From Gemmatimonadota bacterium (lineage in GTDB: Bacteria; Gemmatimonadota; Gemmatimonadetes; Gemmatimonadales; Gemmatimonadaceae), in assembly GCA_947461225.1 (NCBI GenBank), contig CANHJV010000019.1:1-35474 (forward strand): DNA of 35,474 nucleotides. The letters run 5' to 3'. Positions 9,298-17,449 of the stretch are shown one piece after another (positions within the stretch are counted from its first letter, which is position 1; each line of letters opens with the position of its first letter). The notes under the pieces were generated by a model. That model saw only the letters and a list, made by a program, of their open reading frames with translations. It did not search any database and was not told the origin of the DNA. The position numbers were made by a program, and so were the translations under genes.

Positions 9298-9335
9298 ACG
9301 TCGTCGATTCGCCAATTGGTGCGAACCGACGACGT
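9298..9335. terminator. Long hairpin between lipoprotein and SDR genes
   Basis: Arms 9298-9312 and 9321-9335 pair over 15 positions with one mismatch, around an 8-base loop (caattggt). It lies 54 bases past the lipoprotein stop and is followed by the weak T-rich stretch tcttg. It is best read as a terminator, but an operator for the SDR gene is also possible. Confidence 0.55.
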
Positions 9336-9395
9336 TCTTGCATCGTTGCATAGGGGTACGACCCGCCACCGCGCGGCATCCCCCTCACACTGTTT

Positions 9396-10340
9396 ATGGC
9401 GAACGCACCGACATTGCGCACTCTTGCAGGCAAGACCGTGGTGGTAACCGGCGCCAGTGATGGCATCGGCAAGGCCGCGGTGCGCGCCTATGTCGCCGCT
9501 GGCGCGTCGGTGGTCATGATCGGGCGCAACGAGGCGAAGACGGCGGCCGCGGCGCAGGCGATCATGAGCGACGTGGGCGCCATTTCCGGCATCGAGGGCC
9601 GGGGTCGGGCCATCACGTGGGAAATTGCCGACCTGTCGCGTCAGGAGGACGTTCATGACGTGGCCGACCGATTACTGGCGCGCCTCCCACAGATTGACGT
9701 GTTGGCGAACAACGCCGGCGCGATGTTTCTGGACCGCGAGGTCACGCCGGATGGATTCGAGCGCACCTTTGCCCTGAACCATCTGAGCTACTTCACGTTG
9801 ACGCTGCGCCTGCTGGCCCCGCTGGTGGCCGCATCGCGGCCGGGCGCGCCGTCGCGTGTGCTGAGCGTGTCGAGCCGCGCGCATGAGAACGCGCGCCCGG
9901 CGCTCGACGACCTGCAACTGACGCGTCATTTCGGCGGGTGGAAACAGTACGCCAATTCGAAGTTGTACAACATCTGGTTCACGCGCGCCCTCGCGCGTCG
10001 TCTCGATGCGTCGCGCGTGGTGACGCAGGCGCTACACCCGGGCGTGGTGAGCACGCGCTTCGCGACCAACAACGGGCGGATGGGGCGACTGCTCCGGCGG
10101 GTCATGGACGTGGTGTCCGTCACACCGGCCCAGGGAGCCGACACCCTGGTGTGGCTCTCATCGGCGCCGGAGGCGCTCGAAGGGTCGGGTGACTACTGGG
10201 TCAAGCGCCGCCGCGTCGCGCCATCGCGCACGGCGCGCGACGATGCCCGCGCCGAATCCCTATGGGCCACGACGTCACGCCTGACCGGCCTCGATGCCGA
10301 CCGAATCCTCCGCGATGCGATGGCTCATGCCGTGGCGTGA
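9396..10340 (+). CDS. Short-chain dehydrogenase/reductase (retinol dehydrogenase-like)
   Basis: A 314-residue classical SDR oxidoreductase using NAD(P)H. Cofactor motif TGASDGIG is at residues 18-25 and the structural NNAG at 105-108. The catalytic pair Tyr185/Lys189 is in YANSK, and the active-site Ser is in RVLSVSSRAHE. The basic residue after the glycine motif region (IGRNEAK) hints at NADPH preference. The pattern DGFERTFALNHLSYFTLTLRLL and the ~310 length fit the retinol dehydrogenase/WWOX-like branch, whose bacterial substrates are mostly unknown. The last 47 bases overlap the start of the ABC1 kinase gene when that gene's first ATG is used, so the two genes are probably cotranscribed and coupled. 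Confidence 0.9.
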   Translation: MANAPTLRTLAGKTVVVTGASDGIGKAAVRAYVAAGASVVMIGRNEAKTAAAAQAIMSDVGAISGIEGRGRAITWEIADLSRQEDVHDVADRLLARLPQIDVLANNAGAMFLDREVTPDGFERTFALNHLSYFTLTLRLLAPLVAASRPGAPSRVLSVSSRAHENARPALDDLQLTRHFGGWKQYANSKLYNIWFTRALARRLDASRVVTQALHPGVVSTRFATNNGRMGRLLRRVMDVVSVTPAQGADTLVWLSSAPEALEGSGDYWVKRRRVAPSRTARDDARAESLWATTSRLTGLDADRILRDAMAHAVA

Positions 10341-11757
10341 TCTGCCGCGGCTCGCCGCCATTCTCTGGCGCTTGGTGCCGCTCGTGCTGTCGTTCACGCG
10401 GGACCGTCGTCGCTGGATTCGCTGGGGCGGTCCGGCGGCGCGCACGCCCGCGTTCCACGAGCGCCGCGCCCGTCGCATGGTGCACGACATCGCCGTGCTC
10501 GGCCCGGCGTTCGTCAAGCTCGCGCAAATTTTTGCGACGCGAGCCGATCTCGTACCCGAGCCGTATCTCGCCGCCCTTGGTACGTTGACCGACCGCGTGC
10601 CGCCGGTGCCGTGGGCGCAGATCCGTTCGGCGCTGCAGCAGGCGTGGCACGCCGATCCCGACCGCATCGTCGACCAGCTCGACCCGGTGCCCCTGGCCGC
10701 CGGATCACTGGGGCAGGTGCACCGCGCCCGCTATCAGGGTCGCGACGTGGTGGTGAAGGTGCTCCGTCCGAACGTGGAAGCGATCGTGGTGCGCGACGTC
10801 CGACTGGCGCGCGCCATCGTGAACGCCGTGTATGCGCGCTTTCCGCATCACCACGTGCTGGGCTTTCGCGTCGTGCTCGACGAGTTCGATCTGCACGTGC
10901 GCGAGGAAATGGACTTCGAGCGCGAGGCGATGCAGTGCATGCGGATGCGCGAGCGCTTCTCCGATGAGCCGCGGCTGCGCATCCCGCAGGTGGAGACCGC
11001 GCTCACCCGGCGTAACGTGCTGGTGCTCGAGTTCATGGATGGAACGCGCATCGACGCCCTCGACGCCCAGATCGCGCAGGGGCTGGTATCGCCCAAAGCC
11101 CTCGTGGAAACCCTGATCGAGAGTTACGCGCGGATGATGCTGCGCGATGGCGTGTTTCACGCCGATCCGCACCCAGGCAACCTGTTGGTCGACGCCAAAG
11201 GCCGCATCGTACTCCTGGATTTCGGCATGGTGATCGATGTCGGCGTGCCGGTGCGCAAAGCGCTGTTCGACACGATCATCGCGGCCATCAAGCGGGATGC
11301 CGACGCCACGACCGACGGCTTCTTTGCGCTGGGGATGGTGGCCCCCGGGACGACGCGCGAATCGATGCGGGACCTCGTGCGCGTGCTGCTCGACATCGCG
11401 TATCAAGACAGCGCGATGGAGGAGCGCGCGCGCGCCATCGCCGACCGTGTGATGCGGGAGCTGTTCAACTGGCCGATCGTGCTGCCCGGCGAGTTGGTGT
11501 ACTTCGCCCGTACGGCGGCCCTGATCGAGGGCGTGGGCGCGCGATACGATCGCCACTTCAACAGCATCAAGGTGGCGTCGCCGGTGGTGCTGAAGCTCCG
11601 TCGCGAGTTACTGGCCGTGCTGCTGGGCGACGAGGGCACGCGCGAGCCCATTATCACGTTTGCCGCCACACTCGGCGCGCTGGCCGGCGGCGCCACGGCC
11701 GTGATCAGTCGGGCGTGGCGGCGCCTGCAACGCGACAATCCCCCGACGGTTCGATAA
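10294..11757 (+). CDS. ABC1/AarF/UbiB-family atypical kinase
   Basis: A 487-residue member of the ABC1 (UbiB/ADCK) protein-kinase-like family, linked in other bacteria to ubiquinone or other isoprenoid-lipid metabolism. Seen: the Ala/Gly-rich nucleotide loop AGSLGQVHRARYQG, the VVVKVLRP lysine strand, FEREAMQ in the family KxGQ-like region, HADPHPGNLL at about residue 289 and the metal-binding LLDFGMV. The C-terminus carries a hydrophobic segment (about 450-475: ITFAATLGALAGGATAVI), consistent with a membrane anchor. Three ATGs are possible, at 10294, 10315 and 10327; all overlap the SDR gene, so the exact start is open. The stop codon TAA lies in the loop/stem of a terminator hairpin. The substrate is unknown. 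Confidence 0.92.
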   Translation: MPTESSAMRWLMPWRDLPRLAAILWRLVPLVLSFTRDRRRWIRWGGPAARTPAFHERRARRMVHDIAVLGPAFVKLAQIFATRADLVPEPYLAALGTLTDRVPPVPWAQIRSALQQAWHADPDRIVDQLDPVPLAAGSLGQVHRARYQGRDVVVKVLRPNVEAIVVRDVRLARAIVNAVYARFPHHHVLGFRVVLDEFDLHVREEMDFEREAMQCMRMRERFSDEPRLRIPQVETALTRRNVLVLEFMDGTRIDALDAQIAQGLVSPKALVETLIESYARMMLRDGVFHADPHPGNLLVDAKGRIVLLDFGMVIDVGVPVRKALFDTIIAAIKRDADATTDGFFALGMVAPGTTRESMRDLVRVLLDIAYQDSAMEERARAIADRVMRELFNWPIVLPGELVYFARTAALIEGVGARYDRHFNSIKVASPVVLKLRRELLAVLLGDEGTREPIITFAATLGALAGGATAVISRAWRRLQRDNPPTVR

Positions 11758-11768
11758 CCGTTCGGGGG
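11740..11768. terminator. Hairpin at the end of the ABC1 kinase gene
   Basis: Arms cccccgacggtt (11740-11751) and aaccgttcggggg (11756-11768) pair with a single bulged base around a 4-base loop. It includes the kinase stop codon and lies between convergent genes. No T tract follows, so it may work in both directions or only weakly. Confidence 0.5.
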
Positions 11769-11819
11769 ATGTGCTCGGCTCGTGGCGGCGGTACGCCGGG
11801 CCGACGGCGACGGCGACGG

Positions 11820-12530
11820 TCAGGAACGCTTGCGACGGCGGGACACGACCCCGAGCGCCAGCAGTCCAACACCCATGAGCGCATAGGTGGACGGCTCCGG
11901 AACCACCTTCGCCGTAGAGGTAAGGTACTCCTGGCTGGACGATTCCCCGTTCACGTTGTCGTCGGACAAGACATACCAGTTTCGCGAGAGCACGATGGTA
12001 TTCGGCACGGCGAGCGTGAAGAAGTCGCCACTGCCGTTGAACGTGCCGCCGAACATGTTCCAGATCGTGCCCTGAATATTCTCGGCGTTGTAGAGCCCCG
12101 AGCCGGTGAACGCAGCCGTCGGATCGTACTGCTCGATGAGCCACGCGGCCTTCATGTAATCTGCCTGGCTGTTCCGACGCGTCTTCGAGAAGTCGCCGTT
12201 TCCGACGAGGCCGTTCGTGTTGCTCGAGAACGCCGTCGAGAAGTACGAGTCGGCGTTGGAGTTCGCCCAGTGACGGAAGTCGACGCACCAGATGATCGCG
12301 TTGTTCAGCGGCGTGGCGCCGGCCACCCCGAACTGCGCATTGAAACCCGTGAGAGTTCCTTTGTAGGGAGATACGGCGTACCCACCAACCGTGCCGTTGC
12401 TGGACACATCGCCGTTGAAGTCGACGGTTCCGAGCACTGGAGCCTGCGCGGAAAGCGCAGCAGGCACGGCAAGGGACGCGGCGAACAGAAGTGACGCGAG
12501 CAACGGGACAGTGCGTCGACGGATGGACAT
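11820..12530 (-). CDS. PEP-CTERM sorting-domain protein
   Basis: A 236-residue secreted protein with a Sec signal (MSIRRRTVPLL, hydrophobic core, then ALSAQA). It ends with a textbook PEP-CTERM tail at about 209-236: VVPEPSTYALMGVGLLALG followed by the basic RRRKRS. Such tails are cut by an exosortase, and the proteins go to the cell surface or exopolysaccharide matrix. The middle part has no motif I recognise; it is rich in Asn, Ser and Gly and has WCVDFRHW and AAWLIEQYD segments. The ATG at 12530 is preferred over the one at 12584. It starts the signal peptide, and the -12 box of a predicted sigma-54 promoter overlaps 12584. No exosortase gene is in the window. Confidence 0.88.
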   Translation of the reverse strand: MSIRRRTVPLLASLLFAASLAVPAALSAQAPVLGTVDFNGDVSSNGTVGGYAVSPYKGTLTGFNAQFGVAGATPLNNAIIWCVDFRHWANSNADSYFSTAFSSNTNGLVGNGDFSKTRRNSQADYMKAAWLIEQYDPTAAFTGSGLYNAENIQGTIWNMFGGTFNGSGDFFTLAVPNTIVLSRNWYVLSDDNVNGESSSQEYLTSTAKVVPEPSTYALMGVGLLALGVVSRRRKRS

Positions 12531-12579
12531 ATGGATTTGCGTTATTGGAGGACGCGAACCGCTCATGGAAGCATGACGA

Positions 12580-12595
12580 AGCAATCATGATGCCA
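12580..12595 (-). promoter_or_regulatory. Sigma-54 (-24/-12) promoter of the PEP-CTERM gene
   Basis: On the minus strand TGGCAT (12590-12595) and TTGCT (12580-12584) are separated by 5 bases. This matches the consensus TGGCAC-N5-TTGCW except at one base. A start near 12570 would give a leader of about 40 bases before the ATG at 12530. Sigma-54 control of PEP-CTERM genes by the PrsR enhancer-binding protein is known in some bacteria. Confidence 0.65.
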
Positions 12596-12607
12596 GATTC
12601 GCGCTTC

Positions 12608-12661
12608 CGACCTCAACAATTCGCCGGCGACCTCAGCCATTGCAAGTGCATACTCAGCAAC
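12608..12661 (-). repeat. Three phased direct repeats upstream of the sigma-54 promoter
   Basis: On the plus strand cgacctcaacaatt (12608-12621) and cgacctcagccatt (12628-12641) match at 12 of 14 bases. A weaker third copy, actcagcaac, starts at 12652. Spacing is 20 and 21 bases, about two helical turns, so all would face the same side of the DNA. They may be activator sites. Confidence 0.45.
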
Positions 12662-12769
12662 GCTTTATATTTTCCAGATACCGTAACGCCGGGAAGGCCG
12701 TCCGACGGAACGTAGCGCGCTCGCCACAGTGATACGCCACAATGCAAGCTCTACCGTAAAACGCAAAAA

Positions 12770-15700
12770 CTAGAAGATCCACTCGCGGAACAGGTCGAAG
12801 CCGAACTGCAATCGCGGGAAACCATTCGTGCCGAGCTGGGTACACGGCGCCGAACCGGGGTCCATACCCACCTGCCCGGAAAGGCTCCGCGTGATGCGAT
12901 ACTCGGCGGACAGGCCGATCCAGAGCGAGGAACGGGTGGAGGCGGCACCGCCGCGGCAGACGCCCGTATTGGCGCGCAGGAACGTGCGCTCGCCGATCTG
13001 CTTCCCGGCACTGATGCTGAGATTGTCGAGCAGCGACAGCGCCGAAAGATCCTTTTGAGACTGCCCGCCGGCGGTGGTCACCTGGATCGTGTTGATGCCG
13101 GGAAAGAATCGCTGCAGGGCGCCCTCGACGGCGCCTCCGACCGACGGCAGTAGCACGCCTGTCACCGCCCGCACGGTACTCTGCCCTGCTCCGTCGAGGG
13201 CGAACGTGGGCGCGCCGAAGATCAGCAGCGAGATGATTTCCGACTCAGGCGCACTGGCATAGAGCGGGTCGGAACTCGAGAGTGTGAGCACCGGCACGTC
13301 GTAGGTGCCACCAATGTGCACCCGCACCGGGATCGCACTGCCACCTGACACGCGCACGGTATTTGTGGCGCTGATGTCGAGTGTAGGCGCGATGGCGCTG
13401 CTGCCGAAGAAGCGCACGCGCCCCGAGTCCACGGTGAAGCTGCGACTGACGACGCCAAGGTCGAGCCGGTACTGACCACGGTTCGCACTGAGCTCCCCCT
13501 CGAGTGCGAGTCGATCGCCGCTCATCGCGATCGATAGCCCCCCGGACACCTTGACTCGCGACTCCGGTGTCTGCACCCACACCTCATTTCCCAAATCGAC
13601 CCGGGCGTTCTCGACGTTCAGCACGGAGCCGAGTGCGGCCAACGACTGCGCGGCGGTTTCGGCCACCGGCACTTCTTCGGCGCCGAGTAACTCACGTGCG
13701 GCCTCCGAGGAGAGGTCGAGCGCCGTACGTGCCCCGAACGGATCGAACACGAGGTTGGCGCGCGGGATAAAGATCGCGCCGCTGAGCGTGGGTCGTTTGA
13801 GCGGTCCGACCACCGTGACGTTCCCACTGAGGTCGAGGTCCGTTCCATCGCGCTGCCGCGACAGCATCGCATTGTTGGCCGAGACCTTCAGTGCGATCGT
13901 GGACGGCTCGCCCGTGTGAAAATGCATCGCGCCCGAGGCACCGATCGTGTCGAGGGTACCGCCGCTGCGGATACGCAACGTTTCGAGAATGAGGGAGTCT
14001 TCGGCGGCGCGCAGCACCATACGACCGTCGGCGGGCTCGATATTGAGATCGCGGAAGAAGGCACCAACCCCGTCGGCGGTCATGGAGCCGCGGGCGACGG
14101 GACGATCCATATTGCCGCTCAGGGCCAGTTGCCCCGTCACCCGTCCACGGAGTCGTTGTACCCCGTCGATCGTGAGCGGTAAGCCATCGAGACGGAGCGA
14201 GTCCGCCGTGATCTGGGCATCGACCTGATCGGACAGCAGGCGTTTCTCGACCGAGGCGATGGCGAGATCGATCGGCACCCGTGCTTCCGCTCGCAGCGCT
14301 CCGCCGAGGGAGTCGGTAAGCACGACCGAGGCAACAAGCGTGCGATCGGCGTATCGTCCCGTCGAATTGATGGACGGCAGGCGGAACCCGCCAAAACCGA
14401 GCGAATCGCCACGCAGCGTCCACGATAGCAGCGGCATCGGGCGCGTACCCGTGAGCTCAGCCGTTCCGCTCAGCGTCCCGGCGAACCGTGGCGTGCCCGC
14501 GAGCAGCGCGGCTATCTCACCGACGGGGAATTGCTCGAGTCGGATCGAACCGGTGATCGGGCGACCGCTCGGAACATCGGCGACCGCGTTGACCACGCCG
14601 GCGGCGTTCGATCGCAGTTCGGCCGGGAAGAGGTGAAAGCCCGTAGAATCCTGCTGCAGCGTAATCGGCTTCGTACTCCGCCACATGACATCGGCGTGGG
14701 ACAGGTGCAGCGAATCGATCGCCACCGCGAACTGCGCCGGAGACCGCGTATACGCGCCACGCGCTAACAGGTGCGCGTCGGTCTGCGAGCTGACGTCCAG
14801 CACGAGCAGACCGCTGTCGGCGTTCGCCTTCTCGACGCGGAACCCGATGGCCTGCAGTCGGATCGCCCCGAGGCCATCGATTTCGTCGGCGGTCGCGGCT
14901 CCTTCGAAGGCGGGACGCGTGAACACGTGATCGGCCGTCGCCGAACCGAAAACCCGTCCGACCCGAACCGAACCTACCTGCATGGCGCGGGCACCGATGG
15001 CCGCGGTGGCGCCGGCGTCGGTCAGACTGCCGTAGAGATAGCCGGAGAGCGACGCATCTCCTTCGAGCGTATCGGCAGCGAGACGGCGCAACGCCGTCGC
15101 GGCCGAGGTATCGACCACCTGAATCATCGCGGCAAGCCGACCCAATTCCGCACGGACCGCGCCGAGCGAGTCGGCGCGCGCCGACAAGACGAGCGTATCG
15201 ACCTTGCGAGCGTCGCGCGCCAGGGCGCCGCGCGCATCAAAGGTGACGCCCCCGATGTGCGCGGTGGCCGAGTCGACCAGCAGACGCTCGGCCCCGAGCG
15301 ATAGCGTACCCAGAAAATCAAAGGCGGGCCGATCCTCCGCGGCCGACTGCTTCCAGTCGGCCACCAATCGCCCGTCGAAGAGCGCGAGGCTTGCGCGATC
15401 GCTCGCGCTATCGCTTGCGCTATCGCTCGCGGAAGCACCCGCCACGGGGCGCGGTCCCCGTGCCGACAGCGACACCGTACCGTCCACGGCGGTGGAGGGT
15501 ACGGTCGCCCGTCCGACCCATTGGCGGACATCGAATTGATTGAGCACGCCGGTGGCCGTGAGCTGCCAGGTGGCGGCCGTGACGGCGGCCGTTCCTTGCA
15601 TCGTGACGACGCTCGCCTGCGCGGTCGTGTTGTGCGGGGCCACAACGCCGGTGCCGTCCGCGGCACGGAGGGCGGCCGTCCAGCGCATGCCATCGGTGCG

Positions 15701-17449
15701 GCCATCGAGCGTGACCTGCCCGAAAATGGCCCCGCGAATCGGCAGCGTCGTGTCGATGCGCGCGAGCGCGCGCATGGAGAGGGGATCGAGCTGCAACGCG
15801 GCATTCACCAGCGGCGCGCTGGCGTTCGCGCCGCCGTATCGCGCGCGGATCGTACCGCGGATCGCGGACACGTTCCCCACCGCATCGGTCCAGGTGAGCC
15901 CGACGTTCGTCAGGTCGGCCGCGTCGAGATCAGCCGAGCGGATCACGCCGCGCGCCGTGAGGATGCCGTCGATCGCCGGCATCTCAGGAATGAGCGCTGG
16001 TGAGAGGGCCCGAATCGACCGTACGTCCACGCGAGCGTCATCGACGGTCATCCCCCACGCCCGCGGACGCGCACCCATCTCCACCATGCCACGCAGCTTC
16101 GCGCTGGAGACGGCGCCACCGGGCACGAGTGCATCGGCGAAGCGCGCGTCGAGCAGATCCATTTTGAAGGCGGTGAGCGGACCGCCGTCACGCGCCACCA
16201 GTGTACCGGTGAACGTGCCGCGAATCGCTGGCGGCAGCGCCTCATAGCTGATCCGTCGCAACAGGTCACTCTGCAGCGGCACGAAGGCGAGGTCGACCCG
16301 CTGCAGCAGCATTTGGTCCGGCTTGAGCACGACATCGATCCCGCCGGTGATGCGCGAGGCACCGCTCTTCACGTCCAAGGCGGAGAGGGCGAACTCGACG
16401 TCATCCGGATTCTCCAGCGTGCGCATGCGGACGATGGCCGATCCGCGTCCCTCGGCGGGCAGCACATCCCAGATCCACTGGAGATCGGTGAGGCCCGCGT
16501 TGGCCTTGATGACGACGTCGTAGCGCAGCGGCCCCGGGTGATGCCAATCGATCGTGCCAAGGGCCGTGCCGGTTGATGCTGGCAGTCGCACATCCCCAAG
16601 GTTGAGCTGCAGCGAGTCGCCCGTCCAGCGAATGCGACCGGCGGCCTGCGCGATGCGAATCGGTGGATCGGACACGACGCCGCTCAGCGTGTCGATCTGC
16701 ATTGAGGCCGGGCGCTTCTCGACATCGACGATGATCGCGTCGCGCGCACGGACCCGTTCAAGCACCACCAGCCGACGCTCGAAGAAGGTGCCCGCCGGTG
16801 TGCGGACGAGATCGTGCAGGCTGTCCTTCACCGCGATGACGCTATCCCGCGCCGCGCCGACAAAGACGGGATGCGGCGCCCACGGCGCGATGGAAGCAAT
16901 GCGCCCCCCGTCGACCATCAGCGAGTCGACGCGGATATCGTCGCCGAAGCCGGGCGTGGCGCGCGGGGTCGCCTTGAGCGTATCACCGGAAATGATGTAG
17001 GCGATGTTCCACGGGCCCTGCTCATCGCGCTTGAGATCGACCCGGAGGCCACGCACGGCGAGCCGCCGGAGGTGGATCGCCTTGTCGAGCAGGTCGCGAA
17101 TGGCGATCGACCCTTCCAGGCGCTGCGCGGTGACGACGGGCACCCCGGCCGTATCGACCAGCGATACGTTTTCGGCCACGAGGTGGGTGGGACTGATTGA
17201 TCGCAGCACCCCGACGCGCAGCGTCCCACGCCCGCCGAACAAGCCGTTCGCGCTGGAGATCATGGTGCTGAGCAGCCATCGGCGGCCGCTCTCGGTGTTG
17301 ACCGCGCAATAGTACGCGATGCCCAAGCCACCGAGCGCTCCGAGGATGATCCCGGCCGCCCAGCGGACGCGCCGCTGACGCGACGACAGGTCTCGCGACG
17401 ACATGCCCCGCGGCGCATCCGGGACGGCATTCGCGCCAGGCGACGTCAT
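12770..17449 (-). CDS. tamB: TamB-like translocation/assembly protein (DUF490)
   Basis: A 1559-residue AsmA/TamB-type protein that would span the periplasm from an inner-membrane anchor (about residues 29-48, WAAGIILGALGGLGIAYYC). TamB-like proteins form long beta-taco grooves for lipid transport or outer-membrane assembly with an Omp85 partner. The body is repetitive beta structure. The C-terminal ~350 residues carry the TamB domain pattern, such as LSGNVTVVGPLKRPTLSG, VRVHIGGTYDVPVLTLSS and ISLLIFGAP, and the protein ends LQFGFDLFREWIF. The start at 17449 shares one base with the TamA-like stop (TGATG), so the two are coupled. An in-frame longer reading to 17533 exists but lies inside the upstream gene. 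A low-complexity Ser-Asp-Ser-Ala stretch is encoded by a 12-bp repeat at 15389-15436. The symbol is by homology class only. Confidence 0.9.
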   Translation of the reverse strand: MTSPGANAVPDAPRGMSSRDLSSRQRRVRWAAGIILGALGGLGIAYYCAVNTESGRRWLLSTMISSANGLFGGRGTLRVGVLRSISPTHLVAENVSLVDTAGVPVVTAQRLEGSIAIRDLLDKAIHLRRLAVRGLRVDLKRDEQGPWNIAYIISGDTLKATPRATPGFGDDIRVDSLMVDGGRIASIAPWAPHPVFVGAARDSVIAVKDSLHDLVRTPAGTFFERRLVVLERVRARDAIIVDVEKRPASMQIDTLSGVVSDPPIRIAQAAGRIRWTGDSLQLNLGDVRLPASTGTALGTIDWHHPGPLRYDVVIKANAGLTDLQWIWDVLPAEGRGSAIVRMRTLENPDDVEFALSALDVKSGASRITGGIDVVLKPDQMLLQRVDLAFVPLQSDLLRRISYEALPPAIRGTFTGTLVARDGGPLTAFKMDLLDARFADALVPGGAVSSAKLRGMVEMGARPRAWGMTVDDARVDVRSIRALSPALIPEMPAIDGILTARGVIRSADLDAADLTNVGLTWTDAVGNVSAIRGTIRARYGGANASAPLVNAALQLDPLSMRALARIDTTLPIRGAIFGQVTLDGRTDGMRWTAALRAADGTGVVAPHNTTAQASVVTMQGTAAVTAATWQLTATGVLNQFDVRQWVGRATVPSTAVDGTVSLSARGPRPVAGASASDSASDSASDRASLALFDGRLVADWKQSAAEDRPAFDFLGTLSLGAERLLVDSATAHIGGVTFDARGALARDARKVDTLVLSARADSLGAVRAELGRLAAMIQVVDTSAATALRRLAADTLEGDASLSGYLYGSLTDAGATAAIGARAMQVGSVRVGRVFGSATADHVFTRPAFEGAATADEIDGLGAIRLQAIGFRVEKANADSGLLVLDVSSQTDAHLLARGAYTRSPAQFAVAIDSLHLSHADVMWRSTKPITLQQDSTGFHLFPAELRSNAAGVVNAVADVPSGRPITGSIRLEQFPVGEIAALLAGTPRFAGTLSGTAELTGTRPMPLLSWTLRGDSLGFGGFRLPSINSTGRYADRTLVASVVLTDSLGGALRAEARVPIDLAIASVEKRLLSDQVDAQITADSLRLDGLPLTIDGVQRLRGRVTGQLALSGNMDRPVARGSMTADGVGAFFRDLNIEPADGRMVLRAAEDSLILETLRIRSGGTLDTIGASGAMHFHTGEPSTIALKVSANNAMLSRQRDGTDLDLSGNVTVVGPLKRPTLSGAIFIPRANLVFDPFGARTALDLSSEAARELLGAEEVPVAETAAQSLAALGSVLNVENARVDLGNEVWVQTPESRVKVSGGLSIAMSGDRLALEGELSANRGQYRLDLGVVSRSFTVDSGRVRFFGSSAIAPTLDISATNTVRVSGGSAIPVRVHIGGTYDVPVLTLSSSDPLYASAPESEIISLLIFGAPTFALDGAGQSTVRAVTGVLLPSVGGAVEGALQRFFPGINTIQVTTAGGQSQKDLSALSLLDNLSISAGKQIGERTFLRANTGVCRGGAASTRSSLWIGLSAEYRITRSLSGQVGMDPGSAPCTQLGTNGFPRLQFGFDLFREWIF
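15389..15436 (-). repeat. Four 12-bp tandem repeats inside tamB
   Basis: Units at 15389, 15401, 15413 and 15425 are variants of gctcgcgctatc. The unit is a multiple of three, so copy-number change would lengthen or shorten a Ser/Asp/Ala linker without a frameshift. Confidence 0.75.
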
